Of a stretch of 55,011 bases of DNA, positions 42,552 through 51,713 are shown piece after piece (position 1 is the first letter of the stretch; each line of letters starts with the position of its first letter). The notes beneath the pieces were generated by a model that was given only the letters and a program-made list of their open reading frames with translations, did not search any database and was not told where the DNA came from. The stretch comes from UBA8516 sp964434855. Its GTDB lineage: Archaea; Thermoproteota; Nitrososphaeria; Nitrososphaerales; Nitrosopumilaceae. The stretch lies in assembly GCA_964434855.1 (NCBI GenBank), contig CAYSWR010000005.1:1-55011 (forward strand), written 5' to 3'. Made by a program: the position numbers and the translations under genes.

Positions 42552-43773
42552 CCATCCTTCATTTGATATTATAAGTTCACATGGCACTGAGCTTGCTGGA
42601 AAAAAAATTGTTTTATGTGTAACTGGGAGTGTTGCAGCATACAAATCAATTGAGCTAGCTAGACTGCTTATGCGACATGGGGCTGATGTTACTTGCGTTG
42701 CAAGCAAAGCTGCTACTAGTTTGATAAAACCAAGCTACTTCAAGTGGGCAACAGGAAACGAAGTGATAACAAAACTTACCGGAGATTTAGAACACATCAA
42801 GATTGCAGACTACAAAAAGTCTGATATGATTATAGTTTATCCTTGTACAGCAAATACTCTTGGAAAATTGGCAAATGGGATAGATGATACGCCAATCTCT
42901 ACTGTTTTGAGTGTAGGATTTGGCTCAAAGATACCAATTGTTGTGGTTTTGGCCATGCATGAGGCAATGTATGAAAACCCAGCAGTGAGAAAAAACATGG
43001 ATTTTCTAAAGAACAAAGTGGATTTTGTTTCTCCTCAGATGGTTGAGGAAAAGGCAAAAGCTGCAGAACCTGAGCAAGTGCTTGATTTTGTTCTCAAAAA
43101 GTTTGGTTCTTCTTCCAAATTACGTGGAAAAAAAGTGCTTATCACAGCTGGGCCAACGATTGAATATATCGATCCTGTACGGGTTATAACAAATCAAAGC
43201 ACTGGCAAGACTGGAGTTTTGTTAGCATCTGAGCTTGTTTCTGCTGGAGCTAAAGTTACTCTGATTTATGGTCCTGGAAAAGAATTACCGCCAAAAGGTG
43301 TCAAGCTGATAAGAGTCGAAACTAGTCAAGAGATGTTTGATGCTGTTAAAAAAGAGATGAAACAGAAATTTGATATTGTAATTTTAGCTGCAGCAGTTTC
43401 AGATTATATTCCAGAAAAATCAAGCTCAGTAAAGATCAAAAGTGATCAAAATAAAATTATATTAAAACTAAAACGTGCATCAAAAATTATAGATCAGATT
43501 AAGAGAATCCAAAAGAATGTTTTTCTTGTGGGATTCAAAGCGGAAACTAACTTGTCTAAAGAAAAGATGATTAGTGAATCTGGAAGAAAACTGAAAGAAT
43601 CAAATGCTAATCTTATAGTTGCAAATGACATTGGATTAAAAAAATACAGGAAGAATCCTGATTATAATAATGTGATTGTTGTGGATTCGAAGAAAGCAAT
43701 TCAGTCTGGATGGAAGAATAAATTAGGAATTGTTAGATTTATTCGGAGAGAGATTGAGAACCGGATCCAATAA
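42544..43773 (+). CDS. coaBC: Bifunctional phosphopantothenoylcysteine decarboxylase/phosphopantothenate-cysteine ligase
   Basis: Protein of 409 aa: an N-terminal flavoprotein decarboxylase domain (KIVLCVTGSVAAYKSIELAR, about 20-185) and a C-terminal CoaB synthetase (KVLITAGPTIEYIDPVRVIT, about 198-405) containing AAAVSDYIP and VGFKAET. TTG start overlaps panB by 8 bp. With the three preceding genes it covers most steps from ketoisovalerate to 4'-phosphopantetheine. Confidence 0.93.
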   Translation: MRDHPSFDIISSHGTELAGKKIVLCVTGSVAAYKSIELARLLMRHGADVTCVASKAATSLIKPSYFKWATGNEVITKLTGDLEHIKIADYKKSDMIIVYPCTANTLGKLANGIDDTPISTVLSVGFGSKIPIVVVLAMHEAMYENPAVRKNMDFLKNKVDFVSPQMVEEKAKAAEPEQVLDFVLKKFGSSSKLRGKKVLITAGPTIEYIDPVRVITNQSTGKTGVLLASELVSAGAKVTLIYGPGKELPPKGVKLIRVETSQEMFDAVKKEMKQKFDIVILAAAVSDYIPEKSSSVKIKSDQNKIILKLKRASKIIDQIKRIQKNVFLVGFKAETNLSKEKMISESGRKLKESNANLIVANDIGLKKYRKNPDYNNVIVVDSKKAIQSGWKNKLGIVRFIRREIENRIQ

Positions 43774-43893
43774 GATTAGATAGTGTTTTGGTCGTGTACG
43801 ATACCACTTCTTAATGAGGATGTTGTATTCGGGAACTGTTACTTTGTCGGTTGATGAAATAGTTCTTTTAAGCAAGATAAATTACCTCGCTTC

Positions 43894-44544
43894 ATGGATC
43901 AGATAATTCAGATACCAAATGGAACACAACAAGTAATTGTTCAGATTTCTGATCCTAATACGATCTTGTTAGTTTTTGTTACTATTGGTTTAGCAATAGT
44001 AACAGGAGTTCTAGCATGGGTAACATATAGAGGCAATAAAGAATCGAATAATCTTCTAAAATTAGAAATTAGAAATAAAATAAGACCTGATCTACAAGTG
44101 GCGAATTTTACACCAGAGGGGATACGTGAAGGTAGTAATGTGATGCGATATTACCCAAACATAGTAAATTATGGAACAATCTCTGCACATTCTATACGCA
44201 TTTACATTAATTCTTATGCAAAAATAGACGCTTTAACTGATATAATCAAGGATGAACCTACAATTAAGAGTAAAATATTCATGCCTTATAACGGTAGTTT
44301 ATTACCAACAAAACCATTACATTTGATTTCACCAATAGAATATCCATTAGATGGAATTGAAAAAAGAATAATTGTATGCATAGAACATGAATTTTTAGAA
44401 AATAATCACGATGAAGTAATATTCAACATAGGTCTTAGAAATGAACAATATCTTAATCACGTTTATTATTCTAATTCTGATATTGTGAAGGCAAGAGAAA
44501 AATGGAGAAAATTCAAAGCTGGCGAAACAAGTGCAGGCATGTAA
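43894..44544 (+). CDS. Single-TM protein of unknown function
   Basis: Protein of 216 aa with one N-terminal transmembrane helix (about 24-45, ILLVFVTIGLAIVTGVLAWV) and a soluble beta-rich domain after it. No recognised motif. A TATA-like TTTTAAG lies about 25 bp upstream. Flanked by spacers with no confident genes, so it may be an accessory gene in an otherwise housekeeping stretch. Confidence 0.6.
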   Translation: MDQIIQIPNGTQQVIVQISDPNTILLVFVTIGLAIVTGVLAWVTYRGNKESNNLLKLEIRNKIRPDLQVANFTPEGIREGSNVMRYYPNIVNYGTISAHSIRIYINSYAKIDALTDIIKDEPTIKSKIFMPYNGSLLPTKPLHLISPIEYPLDGIEKRIIVCIEHEFLENNHDEVIFNIGLRNEQYLNHVYYSNSDIVKAREKWRKFKAGETSAGM

Positions 44545-44707
44545 TTATTTTAAAACAAATGAGCCATTGATGTAGTGATAACAATTATCTTGTAAATCAC
44601 TTCCAAACCTTCTATTGTTTTAGACTTGAATTTTGAATTAAAGTTAACCATTTATTGTCGCCTTCAATTTTTATTCCACAAAGATCAGATGCGTATGTTG
44701 TTTCTCA

Positions 44708-45793
44708 TTAAATTATAATCAAATCTTTAGTAAATTTGTGCATCACATCAGGTTTGTCTTTTACAATTAAAGAATCTTCGATTCTTACTCCAAACTTGTT
44801 TGGAAGATAAATTCCTGGTTCCACAGTTATTGCCATGTTTTTTTCAAGTCTTGTTTTACTCAAGTAGCTAATACATGGTAGTTCATGAACCTCAAGTCCT
44901 ATTCCATGACCAGTGGAGTGAATAAAGTACTTGCCATATCCTTTCTTTTGTATCACTTTTCTGCAAGCATCATCAACTGACTTGCAAGAAGCTTTTGCTC
45001 TTACTGCTTTGAGTCCAGCCTCTTGTGATTGTTTTATAATCTCATACACTTTTTTTGCTTCAGCTGAGACAGAACCAAGTCCAAAAGTTCTTGTTGCATC
45101 AGAGACATAGACTTGGTATCTCAAAGTTAAATCAACTACAATCATGTCACCATCTGCAAATTTTCTTTTTGTAACTTGAGCGTGTGGTAATGCACCATTT
45201 GGTCCGCTAGCTATTATCAATGGATTAAGAGTTGACTTGTATCCAGTTGCAAACATTCCGCGCTCCATTGCATATGACATCAAAATAGTTTGCAGTTCTA
45301 GCTCTGACTGTCCAATTTTTATTTCATCTACACAAAGCTCATACATTTCATCCAAAATAGAAGAAGCTTTCTTTAAGATACTAATTTCTTTCAAGTCTTT
45401 GATCTCGCGTGCACGATAAAATGGATCTGTAGATGATTTTACTAGAGGAAGAGATTTTTTCATTGATTGAATTACGTCGTAATTGGTACTATCTGTGCAT
45501 ACTTTGGCTCCCTTTAATTTTGAAATTAGTGTAGAAAGTGCATTTTTTCCTCGCTCTGATTTTATCACTTTGCAGTCAACAGATTCTTCTTTTGCACGTC
45601 CAACTTCTAGCTCTGGCGCAATTATTGTAGCACCTGATTTGTCCAAGACACCAATTGCTTCGCCCCAAAATCCAGTCATGTAAAAGAGGTTCTCAGGTTC
45701 AAATGCAACAAGGGTGTCACAACCTGTTTTATTACAGAATTTTAGAAGGTTTTTCTTGCGTTTTTGCAATACAAAAAATCTGCCAATTCGCAA
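44708..45793 (-). CDS. pepQ: Xaa-Pro aminopeptidase/dipeptidase, M24 family
   Basis: Metallopeptidase of 361 aa with a creatinase-like N-terminal domain (1-130) and a pita-bread catalytic domain. The ligands are visible: Asp in MIVVDLTLRY and SDATRTFG, His in HSTGHGIGLEVHELP, Glu in VEPGIYLP and VRIEDSL. Probably cleaves peptides with proline at the second position. Divergent from the PP-loop gene. Confidence 0.88.
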   Translation of the reverse strand: MRIGRFFVLQKRKKNLLKFCNKTGCDTLVAFEPENLFYMTGFWGEAIGVLDKSGATIIAPELEVGRAKEESVDCKVIKSERGKNALSTLISKLKGAKVCTDSTNYDVIQSMKKSLPLVKSSTDPFYRAREIKDLKEISILKKASSILDEMYELCVDEIKIGQSELELQTILMSYAMERGMFATGYKSTLNPLIIASGPNGALPHAQVTKRKFADGDMIVVDLTLRYQVYVSDATRTFGLGSVSAEAKKVYEIIKQSQEAGLKAVRAKASCKSVDDACRKVIQKKGYGKYFIHSTGHGIGLEVHELPCISYLSKTRLEKNMAITVEPGIYLPNKFGVRIEDSLIVKDKPDVMHKFTKDLIII

Positions 45794-45842
45794 TTTATGT
45801 TTGCTGGAACGTTTAGATATTGGAAGATGTCATTTTTTGCAA

Positions 45843-46847
45843 ATGGCAGAGAAAAAGAAGGTCGTAGCACTGCTCTCAGGCGGTTTGGATAGTCGTCTAG
45901 CCGTGAAAATGATGCAAAATCAAGGCTTTGAGGTAGAGGCAGTAGCAATCAAAACACCATTTTGTGATTTTGATTGTGGACGAGGTTGTGGTTTTGAGAT
46001 ACGAGAAACTGCAGACACTCTTGGTGTAAAGCTAAAGACGGTATATCTTGGTGATGATTACATTAAGATGCTAAAGCATCCAAAGCATGGATTTGGATCT
46101 GGAATGAATCCTTGTATTGATTGTAGAGCGATGATGTTTGAGGCAGGAAAAAAACACATGGAAGAAATTGGTGCCGAGTTTATAATTTCAGGTGAAGTTT
46201 TGGGTCAAAGACCAATGAGCCAGCATGCACCAGCATTAAAAACAATTGAAAAAGAATCTGGATTGGAAGGAAAAATTGTAAGACCGCTTTCTGCAGCTTT
46301 GCTGCCACCAACAGAACCAGAACTAAAAGGTCTGATCAAAAGAGAAGATCTTGGAAAGATTCGCGGAAGATCTAGAAAAGATCAATTAAAGATGGCACAA
46401 GAGTTTGGAATTGAAAACCCGCCAAACGCAGGTGGTGGTTGCTTGCTTACGGATCCAGCATTTGCAATAAGAGTAAAAGATCTTTTCAAACACACAGAGA
46501 CTCCAACAACAAATGACATTGATCTTTTAAAAATTGGAAGACATTTCAGATTTGATGAAAATACAAAACTTGTTGTTGGAAGAAACAAAGACGAAAATGA
46601 AATCATCAAAGCGTTAGCACTAGATGAAGACATTTTGCTTGAAGCAAAAGATCATGTCGGTCCAGTTTCATTGATTCGTGGGGAAACCGCACAAGACCAT
46701 GTAGAGCTTGGAGCTACAATCACACTAAGATATGGTGATGCCCCCAAGGATACACCAAGTGTTGTTACAGTACAAAAAAATGATGAAAAATCTGAAGTTT
46801 CGGCAGTCCCAGCTGTAGAATCAGCATACCTACAATATAGAATTTAG
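45843..46847 (+). CDS. PP-loop ATPase, predicted tRNA thiolation enzyme (MnmA/ThiI-like)
   Basis: Protein of 334 aa from ATG 45843; the longer frame from 45714 overlaps the divergent pepQ gene and is unlikely. The PP-loop SGGLDS adenylates a base, and two cysteines, in NPCIDCRAMMFEAG and GGGCLLTDPAFA, fit a thiolation role as in MnmA. The C-terminal domain (about 230-300, RFDENTKLVVGRNKDENEII) resembles the DUF814/NFACT-R fold. A TATA-like TTTAGATATT lies about 28 bp upstream. Exact tRNA position modified is not determinable. Confidence 0.82.
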   Translation: MAEKKKVVALLSGGLDSRLAVKMMQNQGFEVEAVAIKTPFCDFDCGRGCGFEIRETADTLGVKLKTVYLGDDYIKMLKHPKHGFGSGMNPCIDCRAMMFEAGKKHMEEIGAEFIISGEVLGQRPMSQHAPALKTIEKESGLEGKIVRPLSAALLPPTEPELKGLIKREDLGKIRGRSRKDQLKMAQEFGIENPPNAGGGCLLTDPAFAIRVKDLFKHTETPTTNDIDLLKIGRHFRFDENTKLVVGRNKDENEIIKALALDEDILLEAKDHVGPVSLIRGETAQDHVELGATITLRYGDAPKDTPSVVTVQKNDEKSEVSAVPAVESAYLQYRI

Positions 46848-46899
46848 ACGTACAACCTAGTCTGTGAAATGCTCTTGACTAGTAAGACTTTTTGAGGGA

Positions 46900-47199
46900 G
46901 TGTTTCGCAGTATATTTAAGATGCAAACCCAAAAGACACCAACCTATCTAAAGGCAATTACGTTAAGAGATGCCAGCGATGTCCATGCCATAAAAGAGGA
47001 CATCAAAAAAAGCATGATTTTAGTGTTAAGGGTTACACCACTTGCCCAAAAAAATGTTGATGAGTTAAGAAAAGCAGTGGAAGAGATTTATGCAATTGCA
47101 AAAACCACCGGAGCTGATATTGCAAGATTGGGTGAAGAAAGAATTATTGTCACTCCACCAGGTGTTAAGATCTGGAGAGCAGAGTACGATCTAAAATAA
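46900..47199 (+). CDS. sepF: SepF-like cell-division protein
   Basis: Protein of 99 aa with the archaeal SepF fold: YLKAITLRDASDVHAIKEDI, MILVLRVTPLAQKNVDELRK and RLGEERIIVTPPGVKIW. GTG 46900 gives the N-terminus MFRSIFKMQ, a short amphipathic segment suited to membrane targeting as in other SepF proteins; ATG 46921 would remove it, so GTG is preferred. SepF anchors FtsZ in archaea that divide with it; Thaumarchaeota mainly use Cdv proteins, so its role here is open. Confidence 0.85.
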   Translation: MFRSIFKMQTQKTPTYLKAITLRDASDVHAIKEDIKKSMILVLRVTPLAQKNVDELRKAVEEIYAIAKTTGADIARLGEERIIVTPPGVKIWRAEYDLK

Positions 47200-49122
47200 T
47201 TTAATTGCTTCCTGAATTTGTGGACAGGTTGTCATTATTCTAAACATTCTGTGTATTGACATGGAGAGGTTTTCACATTTTCTCCTTTCTCCGTGATTTA
47301 CAAGAACTCTACGAAGTTTTGGTCGTAGCTTGTGTACAAATGACATTAGTTGGTTGTAATCGCTGTGACCGCTGAATCCATCAAGTTTTTCTGTTGCACA
47401 GTTTATGTTGATGATTTCTATTCTTCCATCTTTACCAAGTATGGACACCTGTCTTGATCCATCAAGCACTCTTCTTCCAAGTGTTCCATTTACTTGATAT
47501 GAAACAAACAGTATTTTGTTTTTCTGAACTGGTGCAATGTTTTTAAAATATTCTAGGACTGGTCCCCCTTCTAGCATACCAGATGTTGCAATTATTATGC
47601 ATGGTCCTTCTCTGAGTGCTTCCTCTCTTCCATCCGCATGTTCAATGTTTGTAAAGTATTCAGAATCAAATGGATTGTCGTCTGTTTCCAAAATCTTTTG
47701 TCGTAATTCACGGGCAAGATATTCTGGAAATGCTTCATGAATTGATGTGGCTTCTGCGATCATTCCCTCCATGAATACTGGACATTCGACTATCTGGCCT
47801 GCTTTCATGTACAGATCTATTACCATCAAGAGTTCCTGGGCACGGCCAACAGCAGGTATAGGAATTAGTACCTTGCCACCGTTTCGGAGGGTCTCGTTTA
47901 CAGATTTCATAAAGGATCCCTCTACCTCTTCCCGTGTAGGCATGATGTCTTCTTTTGCACCATAAGTACTCTCAATTAGGAGGGTTTCTACTCTTGGATA
48001 ATTCCAAGATGCGCTTTCAAGAAGCATCGTTTTGCCAAACTTTAGATCTCCACTATAGACAAAGTTGTGATCACCATTTCCTATATGGAAGTGGCAAGTG
48101 GCAGAACCTAAAATGTGACCAGCGTTAGAAAATACAAGTTTGATGTCTGGAGAAATATCTGTAACAGTTCCATATGGAAGAGTTATTGTTTGCTTCATGA
48201 CCTGTTTAACATCGCGTTCAGAATAAAGTGGAACTTTCCCCTGAGCTGCAGCAACTTTGATTGCATCAAGCTGAATCAGATTCATCATAGGTAAGGTAGG
48301 CTCTGTGCAATATACAGGCCCCTTGTAACCATATTTGAAAAGCGCTGGCAAAAATCCAGTATGATCTAGGTGTGCATGACTTATCACTACTCCGTCAAGC
48401 TCGTCTAATGTGATATTTGCCCAATCAAGTCTTGGATATGATTCTAGTGCGGTCCTTGCACCGGGGTTTATGCCACAGTCAATCAAAATTTTACTTTCAT
48501 GGGTTGTCAAAAGCATGGAAGATCTTCCTACTTGACTAAATCCACCAAGAGTCATCAAAGAAACTTCGGAGGTTTCAGAAAGTTTTGGCCTGAAAATTTT
48601 TTCACCGACTTGCTTTAGATGCTTGCTCCTTTCTGTTGAAGATATTTTTAGATTATAATTTATGGTTTGTATGGTTTGTGATTGGATTGTTGTAGCTTTT
48701 CTTATGCGGAATCTCCACCCAGTCTTTTCAACAAGTTCTGCCATGTTAAATGCCGGATTGTTGAACAAGAGCCATGGCCGTTTTACCTCAACTGTCATTT
48801 CTCCTATAGCAGTATCAAAGAATGTACCACCCAGTTCTGCCTCTTTTGGCAAGGATTGTGTTAGTATTTGTCTTGCTTCTTCTTCTGATTTTCTTATAGA
48901 TTCTTCAGTTCTTACAACAATTCTCTTTTTGATCAGATTTACCATGTTAGAAATTACTTCGTTATGTTCCATCAAGTAGCGGGGTTTTTTTGTATAAATT
49001 GCAATTCGCGGGCCCTCATAATCTATCTTAGTTACATCAGCCTCCTTGGGAATACCTTGCAGTATGGTAGCCATTATATTTGTGGCAGGAGATACTTCTC
49101 GTTGTTGTTGTTTTCTTTGCAA
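47191..49122 (-). CDS. fttA: Transcription termination factor FttA (aCPSF1), KH plus beta-CASP nuclease
   Basis: RNA 3'-end nuclease of 643 aa that terminates archaeal transcription. Two KH-like RNA-binding domains (about 20-150), then a metallo-beta-lactamase domain with H-x-H-x-D-H (His249, His251, Asp253, His254 in ISHAHLDHTG), a beta-CASP insertion, and the C-terminal GFSGHSDYNQ and VNHGE motifs. All catalytic residues are present. TTG 49122 or ATG 49074 may be the start. It converges with sepF (9-bp overlap). Confidence 0.95.
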   Translation of the reverse strand: MQRKQQQREVSPATNIMATILQGIPKEADVTKIDYEGPRIAIYTKKPRYLMEHNEVISNMVNLIKKRIVVRTEESIRKSEEEARQILTQSLPKEAELGGTFFDTAIGEMTVEVKRPWLLFNNPAFNMAELVEKTGWRFRIRKATTIQSQTIQTINYNLKISSTERSKHLKQVGEKIFRPKLSETSEVSLMTLGGFSQVGRSSMLLTTHESKILIDCGINPGARTALESYPRLDWANITLDELDGVVISHAHLDHTGFLPALFKYGYKGPVYCTEPTLPMMNLIQLDAIKVAAAQGKVPLYSERDVKQVMKQTITLPYGTVTDISPDIKLVFSNAGHILGSATCHFHIGNGDHNFVYSGDLKFGKTMLLESASWNYPRVETLLIESTYGAKEDIMPTREEVEGSFMKSVNETLRNGGKVLIPIPAVGRAQELLMVIDLYMKAGQIVECPVFMEGMIAEATSIHEAFPEYLARELRQKILETDDNPFDSEYFTNIEHADGREEALREGPCIIIATSGMLEGGPVLEYFKNIAPVQKNKILFVSYQVNGTLGRRVLDGSRQVSILGKDGRIEIININCATEKLDGFSGHSDYNQLMSFVHKLRPKLRRVLVNHGERRKCENLSMSIHRMFRIMTTCPQIQEAIKLF

Positions 49123-49129
49123 AATATCA

Positions 49130-49762
49130 CTAAAGTGTAATGATGGCTTTCTTCTGTTCTTTTGTTAACAGTCTGTATCCTTTCTGATCTATTATTGCAA
49201 CATTGATGCCATCGCCTGTTCCAATGTTTCTTGTTATTGCAGCTTTTACAGCTCGTAAAGCGATTACCTTACCCTGTTCTACAGTTAGCCCATCACGGTA
49301 TTCATTTTCTAAAAGACCGTATGCCACGGGGGAGCCGCTTCCAGTTGTAACAAATGTCTTTTTGTCTAGCGAACCAAACATGTCTACATTATACACAGCT
49401 GGTCCTTGTTTGTCATAACCACCCACAAGTATGTCTGCAATAAACGGATAGTACCTGTTCTGGAAGAAAATCAATGATGCAAGTCTCGCTATGGATTTGA
49501 TCGGGAGATATTCTCCTTTTTCTATTCTATGAATATTGGAATGATATCGTAACATGTCAGTGACGTTTTGTGCGTCAGCAACGCCACCTGCCATAGTCAT
49601 TCCTGCATGGTTGTCTATTTTTTGAATTTTCATGGTGTTGTTGTTTGCTATGAAATAGCCTGCACTTGCTCTCATGTCTGCACACAATACTACACCGTCG
49701 GTGCAACTAATTCCTACAGTAGTTGTTCCATGTAGTGTGTGTTGTTCAACATAGTCTGACAA
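49130..49762 (-). CDS. psmB: Proteasome beta subunit (active type)
   Basis: 20S core subunit of 210 aa with a 12-residue propeptide ending HG before TTTVGISC. Counting from the mature threonine, Thr1, Asp17 and Lys33 are all present, so the subunit is catalytically competent. TTG start, 8 nt after AAGGAG. It lies 7 bp upstream of fttA on the same strand, so the two are probably cotranscribed. Confidence 0.95.
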   Translation of the reverse strand: MSDYVEQHTLHGTTTVGISCTDGVVLCADMRASAGYFIANNNTMKIQKIDNHAGMTMAGGVADAQNVTDMLRYHSNIHRIEKGEYLPIKSIARLASLIFFQNRYYPFIADILVGGYDKQGPAVYNVDMFGSLDKKTFVTTGSGSPVAYGLLENEYRDGLTVEQGKVIALRAVKAAITRNIGTGDGINVAIIDQKGYRLLTKEQKKAIITL

Positions 49763-49848
49763 ATAACATTCTCCTTAACTAGGATGTTTTGGATAGGTTA
49801 ACACCCTTTTAAATAACTTTGTGTTTCCAAACAGGAGATTGATAAATA

Positions 49849-50910
49849 ATGAGATTTCATCAAAAACCCATGTCTTCACATGTAATGGAGCTCCCAAGAC
49901 AGATAGTCATTGGTGAAAAAAATATTGGCAATATTGGAAAATTCATAGCTGATCTAGCCAATCCTAAGAAAGTTTCACTTGTTTCAGGAGATCATGTAAG
50001 AAAAATAACATATGAAAAAGTTGTAAAATCTCTTACAAATTCTAAGATAAAAAATGTTTGGCACATAGGTACAAGTAATGATATTAGTGCTACAAAAAAA
50101 ATTCAACGAGACATAAAGAAAGACAAAAGTGATCTCATAATTGGAATTGGTGGAGGAAGATCTGTAGATATTGCAAAAATGGTTGCATTTAATTTGAAAA
50201 AGCCGTTTGTAAGTATTCCAACTTCTGCGTCACATGATGGAATTGCAAGTCCTTTCGTTTCTTTAAGAGGAGACAAGCCACATTCTATAATTGCAACAAC
50301 GCCTTTAGGAGTCTTTGTTGATATTGAGATATTAAAGAAAGCACCAAGAAAACTTCTTGCCAGTGGTTGCGGAGATTTGATGGCAAAAGTTACTGCTGTC
50401 AGAGATTGGGAGCTGGCAAGGGACGATGTTGGAGAGTATTTTGGAACATATGCAGCAAATCTTGCTTCAATGAGTGCAAAAATAGTAATTGAAAACTCCA
50501 AAAATTTTAGAAAAAAACCAGATGTTAGAATGATAGTAGAAGCTTTGATCAGTTCTGGAGTTGCTGCCTGTATTGCAGGAAGTAGCAGACCATGTTCTGG
50601 AGCAGAACATCTCTTCTCTCATGCTTTGGATTATTTAGTACCAGGAGTCGGACTACATGGAGAAAAATGTGGTATAGGTTCTATTTTGATTTCTAAACTG
50701 CAAGGTCAAGACTGGCAAAAAATTGTTACCATGTTAAAAAATGTAGGAGCACCCACTACTGCAAAACAAATTGGCCTCAAACCAGAAGTTCTTGCAAAAG
50801 CTCTAATGATAGCTCCATCACTTAGACCTGAGAGATATACAATTCTAAATAAGATAAAAATGACAGAAAAAAAAGCTATCCAGCTTGCAAAAAGTACTGG
50901 TGTTTTATAG
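49849..50910 (+). CDS. egsA: Glycerol-1-phosphate dehydrogenase
   Basis: Makes sn-glycerol-1-phosphate from dihydroxyacetone phosphate, the archaeal lipid backbone. Protein of 353 aa with the NAD-binding IIGIGGGRSVDIAKMVAFNL and metal-site blocks SASHDGIASPF, SGAEHLFSHALDYL and GLHGEKCGIG. AGGAG (49833-49837) precedes the ATG by 11 nt, so this gene has a leader, unlike many neighbours. Confidence 0.94.
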   Translation: MRFHQKPMSSHVMELPRQIVIGEKNIGNIGKFIADLANPKKVSLVSGDHVRKITYEKVVKSLTNSKIKNVWHIGTSNDISATKKIQRDIKKDKSDLIIGIGGGRSVDIAKMVAFNLKKPFVSIPTSASHDGIASPFVSLRGDKPHSIIATTPLGVFVDIEILKKAPRKLLASGCGDLMAKVTAVRDWELARDDVGEYFGTYAANLASMSAKIVIENSKNFRKKPDVRMIVEALISSGVAACIAGSSRPCSGAEHLFSHALDYLVPGVGLHGEKCGIGSILISKLQGQDWQKIVTMLKNVGAPTTAKQIGLKPEVLAKALMIAPSLRPERYTILNKIKMTEKKAIQLAKSTGVL

Positions 50911-50911
50911 A

Positions 50912-51670
50912 TTAAGCAGCTTTTGGTTGTGCAGTTTTTTCTTCTGCTGGTTTTGATTCAGTTTGTTTTTCCTGTGGCTTTTCGGCCTTTATGTTAGCAT
51001 AACCTTCGATAAAGTTGATCTTTTCTAGTTTTGGTACAAATTTGAAAATGTCATTTACTATAGCGCGTTTAATTATTTGTAATCCTTCAGCAAGAAATGT
51101 TTCTTCAGGCATTGTAATATCAGCTTCTGTTCCATTTATCTTAAATTTTAGTTTAGACTCGTCAATTGGCAAACGTCTTTTTAAAAGTCCAAGAATTTTT
51201 TCATCGTCAGTATTAAGAGATTTTAATACATTTACATCGTAAAGAATGGTTTTTCCAGCAAATCTGTGGTTGAAATCAACCTGAACCCTACCAGAGCCAA
51301 TAAACCTAACAATTCCAGTTCTCTCATCTACCTCAATTGCGTCCCCTACTGAGATTTTTTCTGCATCTTCACCAAGCTTGCGAAGGGGAATCATGCGAAC
51401 TTTGCCTGGATCTCTTGTACCAAATCCCTTCTCTGGAGGAACCTCTACTGTGAGTTTGTCACCAGTATTAGTGTTAAGCAATGCATCGTCCAATCCCTTG
51501 AGGACCCATGATTCTCCTACTGAGACAAGTCGTGGTTGGTATTTCATATTAGCGTCATGAATTGAATTTGATTTGGCATCATCTTCTCTAGTGGTTTCAA
51601 AAACTTCGCTTGAATCTTGTACCTTTGCAGTGTAATCTATTAAGAGTAATGTACCTTTTTGGAAAGTCAT
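50912..51670 (-). CDS. FKBP-type peptidyl-prolyl isomerase (SlyD-like)
   Basis: Folding helper of 252 aa. The FKBP core (about 1-150) shows GTLLLIDYTAKVQDSSEVFE, SWVLKGLDDALLNTNTGDKL and the insert-in-flap NHRFAGKTILYDVNVL. A second domain (about 160-230) follows, then a low-complexity Lys/Pro/Glu/Gln tail. Cytoplasmic; no signal peptide. Typical of long archaeal FKBPs. Confidence 0.9.
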   Translation of the reverse strand: MTFQKGTLLLIDYTAKVQDSSEVFETTREDDAKSNSIHDANMKYQPRLVSVGESWVLKGLDDALLNTNTGDKLTVEVPPEKGFGTRDPGKVRMIPLRKLGEDAEKISVGDAIEVDERTGIVRFIGSGRVQVDFNHRFAGKTILYDVNVLKSLNTDDEKILGLLKRRLPIDESKLKFKINGTEADITMPEETFLAEGLQIIKRAIVNDIFKFVPKLEKINFIEGYANIKAEKPQEKQTESKPAEEKTAQPKAA

Positions 51671-51713
51671 CGTGATCGATGTTCAGAGTTCCATATATTA
51701 AGTTAACATGTGT

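Noticed and set aside
43814..43906. 30-aa ORF MRMLYSGTVTLSVDEIVLLS and onward, ending inside the next gene
   Set aside because: No Shine-Dalgarno or clear TATA at the right distance and it overlaps the start of the 43894 gene; could be chance.
44612..44707. Minus-strand open stretch encoding ASDLCGIKIEGDNKWLTLIQ and a few more residues
   Set aside because: Looks protein-like but has no start codon, follows the pepQ stop directly and ends after about 30 codons; possibly a gene remnant, not supportable.
44545..44707. tRNA or small RNA in the spacer
   Set aside because: No cloverleaf-compatible arms or T-loop sequence found; the same applies to the other spacers checked.
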